Shown here one piece after another: positions 1 to 13,100 of a stretch of 64,000 bases of DNA. The notes under the pieces were generated by a model. The model searched no databases and was not told where the DNA came from. It saw only the letters and a program-made list of their open reading frames with translations. The stretch's first letter is position 1. Every line of letters begins with the position of its first letter. The DNA is from Leguminivora glycinivorella (Eukaryota; Arthropoda; Insecta; Lepidoptera; Tortricidae), in contig NC_062994.1 in NCBI RefSeq assembly GCF_023078275.1, positions 9,371,545 to 9,435,544 of the forward strand, read 5' to 3'. A program made the translations under genes and the position numbers.

Positions 1-236
1 AATCTAGTAATAATGATGATTTACCACCTGTGGAACTACTGGAAGCAGTGATAAACGCATTTTTTGCGTTGTAGTTTCCTCGCTATAGTGAGGGGAAAAG
101 TTTTGTGTTACACTCGGGTGCAAATGTATTTTACTTCTCGTGTGTTAAAATACAACTTTGCCCCCTTGTATAACAAATAACTATTAACAAACAACAACTT
201 ACAAATAAACACTTATACTAAAAATCTTACAAAAAA

Positions 237-560
237 AAAGCGCTGGTGGCTTAGCGGTAAGAGCATGCGACTTTCGATTCGGAGGTCGCGGGTTTGAACC
301 CGGCTCGTACCAATGACTTTTTCTGAACTTATGTGCGAAATGTCATTTGATATTAGCCAGTCGCTTTTCGGTGAAGGAAAACATCGTGAGGAAACCGGAT
401 TAATTCCAATAAGGCCTAGTTACCCTTCGGGTCGGAAGGTCGGATGGCAGTCGCTTTAAACTAGTGCCTACGCCAAATCTTGGGATTAGTTGTCAAAGCG
501 GACCCCAGGCTCCCATGAGCCGTGGCAAATTCCGGGATAACGCAAGGAGGATGGTGATGA
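237..560 (+). repeat. tRNA-derived SINE (family S1), full length
   Basis: A tRNA-like head (ggtggcttagcggtaag, then ggtcgcgggtttgaaccc, the A and B boxes) is followed by the body gtcgcttttcggtgaagg and a GATGATG end. Other copies are at 50363-50607 (head lost) and 58592-58862 (reverse). Confidence 0.85.
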
Positions 561-602
561 CTAAAAATCTTACAAATTAAAACTTAATACTACCAAAGTA
601 GA

Positions 603-681
603 AACCAAGATTTGAACCCGTGACCTCCGGAATCTCCGGATTTACAGTCGGGCGTCATATCCACTTGGCTAACACTGCTTA
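603..681 (-). repeat. tRNA-like sequence (SINE head)
   Basis: On the - strand it reads gttagccaagtggatatgac and later ggtcacgggttcaaatc, which are A- and B-box-like. The cloverleaf is imperfect and a SINE lies next door, so not called a tRNA gene. Confidence 0.45.
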
Positions 682-682
682 T

Positions 683-1170
683 TAACTTTAATTAACATTT
701 GAAAATTACTAATCTTGATGGTAGTCTCCATATGAATAACCTTTGCCCCTGACAACCGCGAGACCACGGAAACATGAAACTACGAACAATGTCATCCGTT
801 CTAGGCTATCAGATAAAAGACGGAACGACTGTTGTCATGACTGTCATGAGGTTAACGATTTTATATATTTTTTATTTTATTTTTAAATGTTTTGTTTCAC
901 TTCGTGCTAAAGTATTTTACTTAGGTACCTACTTATTGACGCAGCGACCTATAATAAGTTTATTAGATTGCAAGAAGTATTTGTTCAGAGGATTTTTTAT
1001 TTTTTATTTATTTATGAAAGTACTAAATCTTAAGTTACGCGCAGAGTTTCGTATTACTTAAAGCCAGAAATTGCTTGTTTACAGCTAGAGTTTGGACTTA
1101 TCAATTTCATTTAAGTATAATATTACAGTATTTATTTTACACAATTCACTTTTAAAATTGTATTTAGGAA
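683..1170. other. AT-rich sequence, nothing recognised
   Basis: No conserved motif, repeat or exon signal noticed. Confidence 0.4.
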
Positions 1171-1188
1171 TATTATGATGAAAAGTTG

Positions 1189-1411
1189 TGGCAGGTTGGC
1201 GTGGTACAGTCATGTAATGAGGAGGGATGAGTGTCATATAGGCAAAAGAATGTTGGAGATGAATGTTGATGGATGGAGAGGGAGGGGTAAACCCAAAACA
1301 ACGATGGATGGATTGTGTGAAAGAGGACATGAGAAAGAAAGATGTGAGTGTTGAGATGACGAAAGATAGGGGAGAATGGAAGAGGAAGACATGTTGTACC
1401 GACCCCACATA
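1189..1411 (+). pseudogene. Non-LTR reverse transcriptase C-terminal remnant
   Basis: RLAWYSHVMRRDE, KRMLEMNVDGWRGRGKPK and, one frame over, RWMDCVKEDMRKK and WKRKTCCTDPT match the common lepidopteran RT tail. One frameshift near 1298. A shorter relative (EMTGDREE, CYADP) lies at about 57750-57815. Confidence 0.75.
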
Positions 1412-1743
1412 ACGTGGGATAAGGGTAGGAGGAAGAAGATTATGATGAAAAGTAAAATTATAACGTTTTATAAATAAGTAGACAGTTCATAAGTATCATG
1501 ACCGAGTCAGCTAAATTCGCCACGCGCTGACAATTGACACCGAAAGGCCACGACCGCGACAATCGTGATGACGAAAGTAGGATGCACTGAGACTATTTAT
1601 AAATCTATTATAAAGTGTAGTGTAACAAACACTTTATTTTTTTTTTATAATACGTCGGTGGCAAACAAGCTTACGGTCCGCCTGATGGAAAGCGGTCACC
1701 TATGGACGCCTGCAACTCAAGGAGTGTCACATGTGTTTTGCCA

Positions 1744-2850
1744 GGTGTCCTGCCGTTTCGCCAAAAAACGTTTCGTCAAATTTCATTTCCCAATAATCAT
1801 TTCGCAATAGTTTCATTTCCCAAAGTATTGTTTGGCAAAGGTATGTTTCGCAATGATTTTGTTTGGTCAAATTATCATTTGGCACAATTTTACTTAGTCA
1901 AATTTTATTTAGTCAAAACTTTATTTCGCAAACGTTTTTAATGGCAAAACTTATATCCCAAAAACATGTTTGGTCAAAATTTCACATCGCAAATTTCGAA
2001 AATATTTAGGCATTTGAATTTTCATTTCTACGGGATTAATTTAATTTACCGAAGATTTTTTTGCCAAATTTAACTTAAAATTGTCAAATGATAATTTCAG
2101 TTTTATTCCCAAGGCTTCAGTTGGACACGAAAAGTTTGCTCAACTTTATTTTTGTCAAATTAATATTACTGGACAAAATTATTTTGTCAGCTATTTTTTT
2201 GTCAAAAAATGTTTCTACAAATTACACCATGCAAAACCACGTTTGACAATAAATATTACAAGGCATAAATGTAATGTAATAATTTTATTAGTATTGTAAC
2301 AGAAAACTCGTGTGTGACAGCCTGACAGGGTCAGTTTAGGTGCGACGACGAGCGAAGCGAGGAGGAGCGTGTTAGGTTGGCAGTGAGCAAATGACGTTTT
2401 AAAGTAATTAAAAAATAATAGAACATAATGGTCTTGAAAACATAAGGTTTTTTATTAATAGAATGTATCCGGACATGTAAGTGAAATTGTCATCCTTGAC
2501 ATTTGCAGCAGGAGGAAAAAAAGTAGGTACGACATACACATTATTTCACACAAATCTTGGACACATAGTATAAAATCAACAAACAAATTTCCAGTGCACC
2601 ATTTAATTACAATATATTGGGAAATGGAAATTTTGCCTAACAATACCTTTGACTAAATAATATTTGGTAAAATGAAATTTGACCAAGTAAATATTTTGGG
2701 AAACAAATACTTGCCAAAAAAAGTTTTGCTAAATGTCAATTTGCGATAAGTTGTTTTGCCAAACGTTTATTTGGGAAATGATAATTTGGGAATAATAGTT
2801 TGGGATGTGAAACTTTGGGAAACGTTTTTTGGCGAATCGTCAGTAAACCG
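1744..2850. mobile_element. 1.1-kb TIR element inserted in a family D repeat
   Basis: The ends are imperfect inverted repeats sharing TTCGCCAAAAAACG. It is flanked by TTTTGCCA at 1736-1743 and 2851-2858 (8 bp). Inside are degenerate short words (ggtcaaa, ttcgcaa, ttcatttccc) at roughly 17-20-bp spacing. No transposase frame. Confidence 0.6.
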
Positions 2851-3075
2851 TTTTGCCAACCCGTTAGAAACTTGTACACTCCCTTTTGCTGCGTTAAGTA
2901 AACAGCAAAAAGGAGTGTACAAGTTCCAAGGAGGGTTTGGGTTGCCGACGGGCGACGACTCAAACGACAATAGACGGAACAAATTAGTTCCGTAGGTCCT
3001 TCCTTCACCAGCACACCGGACCCTCCTTGAGCTCTGGCAGCCTTACTCACCGGCAGTAACACAACACTAATAAAT

Positions 3076-3486
3076 CTCGGCCTCACAAAAAATATCTACG
3101 GTCTAATTGTTTCGATTCATGCAAAATTAAAAGTCGTGACAAATATTTTCAGAGAAGTTGAAGATAATCTCCGAGAAATCTATTTGGGATTCGGTGTTAC
3201 TAATTGTAATAATCTACAGATTCGATTCTACATAATTCTACAGAAATTGTGTATTTCTAAGTCTGAATGACGAGCTCTTTTGATCTTAACAGGAGAATGA
3301 GTCTAGCAATATTTTCCGAAATTATTAAAAACAAACAATTTCCTATGGAAAATTATCTAACGAATAAAATGACCTTATTTAGGTTGCCATTTGACTCGAT
3401 TATCAGTTAATTTGATAACTAAACTATAAAATATATTTTTTAATGTATTTATTTGTATTTCCGGCAATATTTCCCACATACCCTGC
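3076..3486. other. Unassigned sequence before the first protease exon
   Basis: AT-rich. An upstream protease exon could lie here or outside the window; I found none. Confidence 0.35.
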
Positions 3487-3748
3487 CTGTGTGGTGACGG
3501 GTTAAGAATTTCACCACCCCCTTTCTTCCCGTGGGTGTCGTAGAAGGCGACTATGGGATATGGGTTAAATTGTGGCGTAGGCGAGAGGCTGGCAACCTAT
3601 CACTACAATGTCACAGTTTCGTTTTCTTTCAACCCCTTATTTGCCAAGACTGCCAAGAGTGGCACTGAAGCTTTAGTAGTTTCATGTGTTCTGCCTACCC
3701 CTTTATGGGATACAGGCGTGATTGTATGTATGTTGTATGTATGTATTT
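3487..3748 (-). repeat. Family C copy (catacaatcacgcctg...)
   Basis: About 250 bp. In its forward sense it runs from acatacaatcacgcctgtat through aaggggttgaaagaaaacg to gtcaccacacggg. Other copies: 6902-7102, 16981-17222, 22326-22448, 52817-53071, 57983-58225, all +. Confidence 0.8.
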
Positions 3749-4030
3749 CCCACATACAAATATGTCGGAAATATTGCTTAAATTTATTTTACAAAATATA
3801 GTATAGGATTTAATATACAAAATATGCTTAAGACTTTTGAAGACGAAAAATTAGATGACCCAGGGCCGCAAGACGTTGACACGCCGATAATAGTTTTTTT
3901 TTTTAAATAGGTACACTCGTATATTTATACAATGTTAGACTACTTAATAATATTCACCATAAAATAATTATTTACGTAGTCGTTGAGGACTTAATTTTAA
4001 GAACAATAATAAAACTTAATATGTTTTCAG

Positions 4031-4195
4031 AAATATGGTCTCCTATTACCCCACCAGACGGCTGGGTGCTGTTGACTGTGCCCCCCGAAACAACAACAAC
4101 AACCAGTTCAACAACGACACCAACAACGACAACAACAACAACAACAACGTCAACAACAACATCAACGACAACTACAACAACAACAACGACAGAAG
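4031..4195 (+). CDS. Protease exon: Thr-rich linker 1
   Basis: The acceptor is ttttcag and the donor G|GTTAAA is weak. The exon has 165 nt and is phase 1-1. It encodes a short ordered start (IWSPITPPDGWVLL) followed by an almost pure Thr/Ser run, with long runs of ACA/ACG codons. Such runs are typical of O-glycosylated, mucin-like stalks. The codon left open at its 5' side shows that an earlier exon exists. Confidence 0.7.
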
Positions 4196-7100
4196 GTTAA
4201 ACACTTTTACTGCTAGGTCCACTTGCACCAATCAGTTAACTCAGGGTTAGTACTTAGTGATCTGTCATCTGTCAAATTCCATACAAAACCCTCCATTTTC
4301 GTTGGTGCAAGTGGCCTTTATTCATACTTGTCCAAACTAATCTTGCATGATATTTTTCATCCGGACTCGGCCAAGGCCGTTAAGTAAATTTATAGAACGA
4401 TTTGATAGCCAAGAAATCACATGACAGTTTCTTTTGAAAGTGACCCATTCCGTTTTAGCGTCGGTCATCTTTAACTTTATGTAAAAATATCTTCTCATGG
4501 CTAAGATATTTAAAATATCAATATTTTCAATTTAAAATTTATTAATACTTCAGTCAAAGGTGCGTCACTATATTTTAGTAATACTTCAGTAAGATTATTA
4601 ATAAACCCAAATTCTCTTTGCAACATAATCACCACTATTCCACATTCTAGCACCCACAACAGAACCCGAAACCGAAGCACCCACAACGCCCATAACAGAA
4701 CAACAACAAACAACAACAACAACGCCAAAAACAACAACAACAGAAGCGACCACAGAGTCGGTCACAGACGCCATGTTGGAATTCACGGTCAATGTGACGT
4801 TGTCGCCGACAGTGCCGCCGACTACGGAGATAGTCACGACAATGACAGGCAATGCGACAAATGTTACTGAGGCTAGCACTGAGTCAGGTAAGTTTTTAAT
4901 GTTAAGCGATTTCACTTATTTGTAGCACTTTTGATGTGTTCAGTTACATCCTAGCAGACAAGTAACGTAGCGTGATAAACGATATAATGTCAGGCCGTCC
5001 TTTTCGCACTTATTTGTAAGTGCAATAAAGTCGCACCGATGCACGATGCGAAGTTTCGCAAACTGGCTAGTCTGTGGCTAAGAGTAAGCCCATTTATAAT
5101 AATAATAAAAAAATACGGGTGGTATTGTGATAAACAATGTTTGCCGCGTAAGCTGGAAACTAGGGTTCGATTCCCGGCTCGGCCACTTCCTGTGGGCTTG
5201 GTAAATTTTTCTTTAGTGTATAATATCTATCAGCTTGTGCTGTTTAGTATTTTGCATCTAGTTCAATCATGATAAATTTTGACCGCTAATGACGTTAACT
5301 CACATGTACCTTAGAGTCCCACCACTAAACGGTGCGACCGTTTTACTGTATAGTGGAACAGTTTCAGATGAATTTCGCCTGTAAAATCCCTGCCAACATT
5401 ACTGTCAATACTTATACCTCCATATTAGTCATTCTTTATATGGTGTTGCTTTAACGAACTAAACTTCACTTCTTCTTCCTCGGTCCCTCATTGCTGAGGA
5501 TCGCGACCATATATGCAGCGTGTCCACAGCGTACGGTCATGCGCCATGTGTATTGCGCGTTGTATGCCACCAGCTGCCCTCTTCGCAGCATCTGACCATC
5601 TCATGGGCGCCCTACCCTGAGCACGCTTGCCATCCATTTGCCCCACAATGATCTGCTTCTCTAGTTCATGCTTATTGGAGCGCATGTGTCCGAAAAAGCT
5701 GAGCGCACGTTCTTTGCATATTGTCAACAAAAATTCTACTTATTCTAATGTAAATAAAACCACAAAAACTCCACTTATTTTAATGTATATAAAAATTTCA
5801 GTGACAACGACAACAACTAGCAATGTGACCACCGAGGCTCCGGTCACCACTACAGAACCGGTCAACATGACCGACTACAAGGATGGTGAGTGACCGTTTT
5901 TCTAAAACGTTATAACTAAATATATAAAAAAAACTATAATAATGGACTATTTTTTTATCAGATTTTATTTATTGCGTTACTTTAATGATATTTCCCTGTC
6001 ATTAAAGAGCTTTTCAGACCAGCCAAGTTCAAAATTTAAAAATTATCGCAAAAATTGTCAATTTCCGTAATTATATTGATTAATGATTATCTTTATAATC
6101 TTTTTTTTTGTGAATTGGCTATTTATTGATACATAAATTAAGTTGAAATTAATAATAGAGTCTATCATAACCTTACAACGATTTCGAGTGCGTTGCTTTC
6201 GATAGGAGAACATTACACTCTTTGTATCAAATTTCATACAAATTACACTCTTTGTATCAAATATCATTTTGTGTTCGTAAGTATTCTAAAATTAAAAAAA
6301 ATCTTGATGTAAAAATGTTACTAAAATTGTTATGTTTGCGAAGCACTTTAGAGAAGAATCTCTAAAGTAACATATTATTCCACGTGTTGTTATAAATACG
6401 GAAACGAAACCGGAAGACGGCAAATTGCTTTATTACACGTTAATAGTCGCCATTGTGGAGTCAAGGTCCCGCAAACGGCTGAACCGATTTGATTGCGGTT
6501 GCTGGACTAATTAGGCATGTATGTGTCAAGACAATGGGATGAAACATCCTTATGTCGCCCAATGGCTACCTAATGATTCTCCGACAATTTTTTAGCCGAT
6601 TATTGATTCGCCGACAACGATTCGCCGAATGCCGTTTAGCCGAATAATCAAACTATCGCTGTCACTTTTGGTCGAATAACGTTACGTAGAATCTTGGTTC
6701 GCATACAGTTCAGTTCGCTTCTGTGCAAATTATCCGAACTATTATTGGACATTTTTCATTTAGCAAAGTAATATTTTCGTTTAGGCCACGTTTAGTCGAA
6801 TAACGTTTCACATTTTATACATTGTTAAAATATTTTCCAACGAATGAATTATCGCTGTTGTAAAAAAATTGCGCACTTAATAGACACTTTTTTTTCTTAC
6901 ATTCATACATACATATAATCACGCCTGTAGCCCATAAAGGGGTAGAGCACATGAACTACTATGTTTCAGTGTCACTCTTGGCAAAGAGGGGTTGAAAGAA
7001 ATCCAGATTGTGACATTGCAGTGACAGCGCCACAATTTAACCCATACCCCACAATCGACCTCTACGACACCCACGGGAAGAAGGGGGGGAAGGGGGTTCT

Positions 7101-10100
7101 TAAACAATGTATAGTACATACTGGCAACATTATGTTCTTGAAAAAAATTGGTGAATTGAAAACAACAATACATAATTTACTAAAATTAATCCTTGGAATC
7201 AGAACATGGTGATTAATATAAATAAGTAAATGAAATAAATGTGAATTACTCTTACAAACGATCTAACAACTATATTTTTGAATTCGAAGAAAACTTTTTA
7301 CGCAAGTTCTGGCTCCAAGCCAACTCACCAAAAAAAAAAATACCAAATGATCACTCGACCTATTGTGTTTCGACCAATTTTGTGTCGGTCAATTTTTACA
7401 ATTACTAAATGATTATTCGTCGAAAAGTAAATCGGCGTATCAAATTTCTGCCTACCGACTCCGTTTACGAACGGATATTATGCGAAATGAGAATTTTCCA
7501 ATCGTTATTCGGCCTAAACAGACGTCGGCGAATCGTTGTCGGCGTAACGAAAATCGGCGTATTTTATTTCGGAATATCAATCGGGCACCCGCCCAATAGG
7601 TATTACAATAGACATCATTTAAGCCCCATGTTGTACACTCAATAAGTTATCTACCTTCATAAAAAAGTTTCTGTTATCGTAGACTGACAATTGCTATATA
7701 CTTACTTCAATGTTGTTATCTTAATCTTAGTGTAAAGTACCTAATCTAATGTAGTTTAAAGTTTAATTGAGCGCTACGCCAACAAACTGTCTCACAGTTT
7801 GGCGAAAATTTAATTTAAGGTACTATGTAACTGTGTTTTTTTTCTTTAAATAAATAAAATAAAAATAAAAAATTAAAAAGAAATCCTTGGTTAGCAATTT
7901 TCGTCGCAAGGTTAGGACGAAAATTGTCCTAATAAAAATCCTTTATCAGGACAAAAATTTGGGGAAATTAGGAACTTAAATGTTTTAAGGTTTTCAAATT
8001 TTCATTTAACATCATTTCTTTATCGTAATTTTTTCGAATGAATTTCAGACCATTACCTACTTACTAAATTAGTGATAGTGAATAAAACTATACCACTAAA
8101 AAAAATTGAATCACTAATTGGCATAAACATCATAAAGCATTAAAAAACAAATACAAGTAAAAATAAAACGTAATCAATAATATTCATACCAATTAATATT
8201 AATAGATTTTCAGTAGAAAAACCCTTAATGTTGTCACAAAGAAAACAAAAGCTAAGAAGTAAACAAAACTGTCAACATTCCTAAACCAGGTCAACGAACT
8301 TTAAAAACAATTTAACTCTGACAAAAACTTAAAAGACACGTCAATAAGTCGACACTGCGCTGACATTTCATATCAAGTCCAAACAGCCTTGCGAGTTCTT
8401 TTTTTCGCCACTAGAATACATAACTTGGTTGAAAATAAAAATACAAAATTACAAATGCACTAAATGTATCGATATTGCCTTAAATATCAATACGAAGTTG
8501 TTTCAAAACTTGACAGTTTATATTTCGCCGACTGTATAAGTAATTTTGTTAACAGGTAAACAATGAAAATAAAAAAGATTGGAATAATTTTCCGAACATC
8601 ACCAGTATAAAATGACCTTCAATCACTTTTAGTGCGTACGTGATCGGAGCTCACACTAAAAGTGGCCACCAATATGCACTTTAGTGTGTATAGTATATTC
8701 TCAATTGACTGGTCTTTTATAAGCTCTGTAAGTAAGAACTTAAGGTATATAAAAAGTCAATGCTATATTCTTTAGTACTGAGTGTAAAGACGGTTTGAAA
8801 CAAAGAGTACTGGGCGATCGGCGCTTGCGCACGCCACGGCCAAGGCAATGGCAAGGACACTTGTTCTAGTTTTAAAAAAAGTTGCGTGAAAACAGTTGAT
8901 TTGTGATTTTTGGACTAATTTAGTGTCAAAAACTTGATTGAATAGTTTTGGAAGTGTCAAAAAGTGGGACTGTTGTATTGAGTATTTTGGAAGCTTACAG
9001 TTTACGGTGTATGAAAAGCTTCGTGAGGAAATACTTAAATAGGAACTTTCTTAAATGCGAAAAATGTGAAGATCACTGTTTTTTGTAATTTAAAAGCAAA
9101 ACAAAAAAACTTTCCTTGAATAGGTGCCAAAAAACTTACATTAAATTGAATAGACTAATTATTGTTATCTAAAAGTGACCTTATACATAATACGTACATA
9201 TAATTATGCTAATCATGTATAAACACAATACACATTTAGTCACATAACAAAATTTGATAAGTAGTGATGTTTATTTGATAAAACTTATTATGGATGTGAT
9301 TAATAGAGATTAACAGTACTTAACAAATTATAAATAACCTTACCATTATTAAAATTAATACATAATTAATATCAAAACACAAATTTAACATTGTAAGGTT
9401 AATAAATAATAAACTGCCATAGCATGTAGACAACGTATGTGTAATACTAATAGTGCATAATCATTTATTAAAAACAATGTGATATTTAAATAATATCATA
9501 TTAAGGAGAATCAAACTCAATTATAAGTGTTACAAAAAAAAACTTTATACCGTGACAAGTTGTGCAAACCTCTAATAAAAAACCATAATTTATGCATAAC
9601 CAATTAATAAGAAACTGTTATGTATATGAATCAAAATCAGTTTAAAAAATATGTGACAAGTTGTGCAAACCTTGAAAACCATCACTATAAAAACACAACA
9701 ACAACAACACTAAATTTATCAGCACTTTAAAAATTAAAACCACTCATATGTGACATTTAGTGCTACAATTTTAGTGTCTGTGTAAAATGATCCTAAACTC
9801 AACACTATTGGTGCTGGCAGTGTGTGGCCGTCGCCTTTGGCCGCAGGGGCGTATCGTCGGCGGGACCAAGTCTGGCTTCGGGCAGTGGCCTTGGCAGATC
9901 TCCCTGCGACAGTACAGGACATCGACGTACCTGCATAAGTGTGGAGCCGCCCTTTTGAACGAAAACTGGGCGATTACGGCAGCGCATTGTGTGGAACAGT
10001 GAGTAGATTTAGTGTTTTTTTTTGTATTTTGATGACCGGTCTGTGGGCCTAGCACATGATGGCCGCGAGAGTATGTCGCCGCGAGATAGACTACCCGTCC

Positions 10101-13100
10101 TTCTGTCATTATACAGTTAGAAGAAGACGTGTACTGCTAAGCCGCGGTCCTCGGCTCGAATCCCGGTAAAGGCATTTATTTGTGTGATGAGCACAGATAT
10201 TTGTTCCTAAGTCATTGATGTTTTCTATGTATTTGTGTATGATATCGTTGTCTGAGTACCCACAACACAAGCCTTCCTGAGCTTACCGTGGGACTCAGTC
10301 AATCTGTTTAAAAATGTCCTACAATATTTATTTATTTATTTACTTAGTGAGTATTTAATTATTTTTTGACATAAATGTTATATAACATTGTTATAAATGT
10401 TATATAACATTGTATGAAAGGGATAGCGTAATATCAATGCCATTGCGCTGTCCCTATCACACAATGTATGGGAGCACCATAAAACATGTGGTCATTTATA
10501 GTTGTAAAACAAAAACAACAACAACAACAATACTTCATGTAGTTAAGCAACAACAACAAAATATCCTATTTTGTTTGCCATAATTCAAACATAATTAAGT
10601 AACAGTAAATCGACTTATCCTAGCTTAACGACTCTAATGATGTCACTTTAAAAATACATTTTGTATTATTTTTAATACAATTAAAAATATAATAAAATTA
10701 CTACGAAAACCTTTCAAAACAATGCCTTAATTAAAAATTTATAAAAATATAAATCTAATTAGTTACATCAGTCTAACCTTCACTAGATTTTTAGTGCAAG
10801 TATTATGTATATTGTAACTGAAGCTACTTAAAATTATAAGCGCACTCATTAACTTGGCGCGAAAATAAAAGAGTTTGAAGGTGTTTTAACCACAAGAGCG
10901 CAAAACGGCCATGAGAGTGAGGAAAAAACTGCAGTGTTGTCACAAAAACTATTGGACATTGTATTGAGATTGATCGATTGTGTAGGATGTAAAGGCTAAC
11001 CCCGCTAAGCCCAATGTGCATTACAATGCACACTCAATTTAGATCTAACTGGAGCCTCTTATAATAAAAAAAAATTCTAGCAAAGAATATTCCTACCAAT
11101 TTTTCCATATAATGGGTTAAAATTATTCACTTAAGTCCTGGACTACACTACGTTTTATATTATTTGTTTTAAAAATTTGATAGCTGATATAGATGGAGCA
11201 GTTCGATTACTTATAAAATGCTGTAAAAGTTATAAAAAGTTCAAACTTGGGCGTAAAATTTTTCATGGACATTTTTTATTTATTTAGTTTTTCGTGAACA
11301 TGTCGTGTCGTAATCATGTAATTCTATAAGAAACAAATTTTGTGTTTTAATTTTTTTTATCACAAATAGTTACATACAATATTTAATTTTGGTATTAATT
11401 ATAAGATTTTGATATTAGTTATAGTAAATGACATGATTGATAACATTTCGTAACACGCGTTTATGTCTTTTTCTAAAAAAAAACAAAACATTGATTATGA
11501 TGAAAAAATGTTTTTTTAAAGATTCAAAGTTTATGATAATGTTATTATACGTCCACATCTTAGATCTAGTCTAGATACGATATGAATCGGCCATATCAGT
11601 GTCAAAAGTGACGTGTTTCCTTGAAGAAACGTCATTTTTAAAAACCCCCGACGCAAAAAACGACGGGTTGTCATAAGTTTGATGTGTCTGTCGGTCTGTT
11701 TGTCTGTCTGTCTGTGTGTGTGTCTGTCTGTGGCATCGTAGCTCTCAAACGGATGAGACGATTTAGATTTAGTTTTTTGTTTGAAAGCTGAGTTAGTCGG
11801 GAGTGTTCTCAGCCATGTTTCATGAAAATCGGTCCACTATGTCGGGATTTTTTTCAAAATTTTAATTTTTTGATTAGTTAGGTTATTGACACTGATCCCC
11901 TACTTCTAACAAACGTCATAAAAACATTACCATAAATAATAGTGCATTTTAAAATTCCAGTGTACCGCCATCAGAGCTGCTAGTAAGACTGGGAGAGCAT
12001 GATTTGGCGACAGAAGATGAACCTTATGGCTTCGCGGAGAGGAGAGTTCAAATCGTGGCCAGCCACCCACACTTCGATCCTGCTACGTTTGAATACGATC
12101 TGGCGTTACTGAGGTAAGTTCAATCTATACACCCTGTTTTTATTGAATTCCGTTAACTTTAAGGGAAGATCTTTAGTTCAAATACAATCAATTTCTCTAA
12201 GAAACTAGCCTCTTAACTCAAAAAAAAAATTAATTACTGAACACATGTCACGCGTGTGTGGCATCCCTTATCACTTCCTAATGATATTTGTTTTGGCATG
12301 TGCCGTCAAACACTTGACAATGACTTTAATGTTATGGTTAAGGTCCTCTCGCACTAATTAGTTCATTTATTATGTAGGTATGAAAACGAAAAAAAAAATT
12401 TTTTTGAATTGAACAAAAAGCGATATATAGAGTGATTCCTGATGATGAACGTAACTGCGTGTCAAATTTAACGGAAAGCAAAAAAAACACGGTGTATATA
12501 GGTAGATCTCAGGAGCTAAGTTAAATCTATATATTGGTAGACCTTAGAATCTATGACGTAATTGTTTTATGAAATTACTCCTTGCCCCAATGAAAGTCAA
12601 CCCCAATGTAAGAAGTTTATGAAGCGAGATAAAAGTGGTGTTCCCAAGAATTATTAAATATTTTTGGACATAATATATAAGAGGAGCTATTAGTAAAACT
12701 AAGAGTTAGGATAGAGCATCATTTGGCCCTTCGACCCTGCTACCTTTGAATATAATCTGGCGTTACTGAGGTAAGTTAATAACAAAGATACGCTAAATAT
12801 AAGACAAATGGCGTTATTGAGGTAAGTTTATTCTATATATACTTAGCTGGTGGCCAGACCTTAGAATGATCATTTCATGAAATGATCGTTTATCTTAGTT
12901 GTGGAGTCAAACTTAAAGTAAAGAAATTATGAAGTGTTATTATAAAACGGTATTCTAAAATGGTCCCATAATGGATATGATATGTTAAAGAGGACCTACA
13001 AATGAGACTAGGAAGATCATCATTTGGCGACAGAATAACTTATGACTCAATGATATAGACAAAAAGGCGAGTACGAACCCGTGTAAAACAAGATTGTCAT

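Noticed and set aside
3824..3908. Short + frame MLKTFEDEKLDDPGP as a possible upstream protease exon
   Set aside because: No usable acceptor, and no phase-1 GT donor before the stop.
8772..8960. - strand frame with a hydrophobic, signal-like stretch
   Set aside because: No splice sites, no promoter and no homology noticed; the hydrophobic run can arise by chance.
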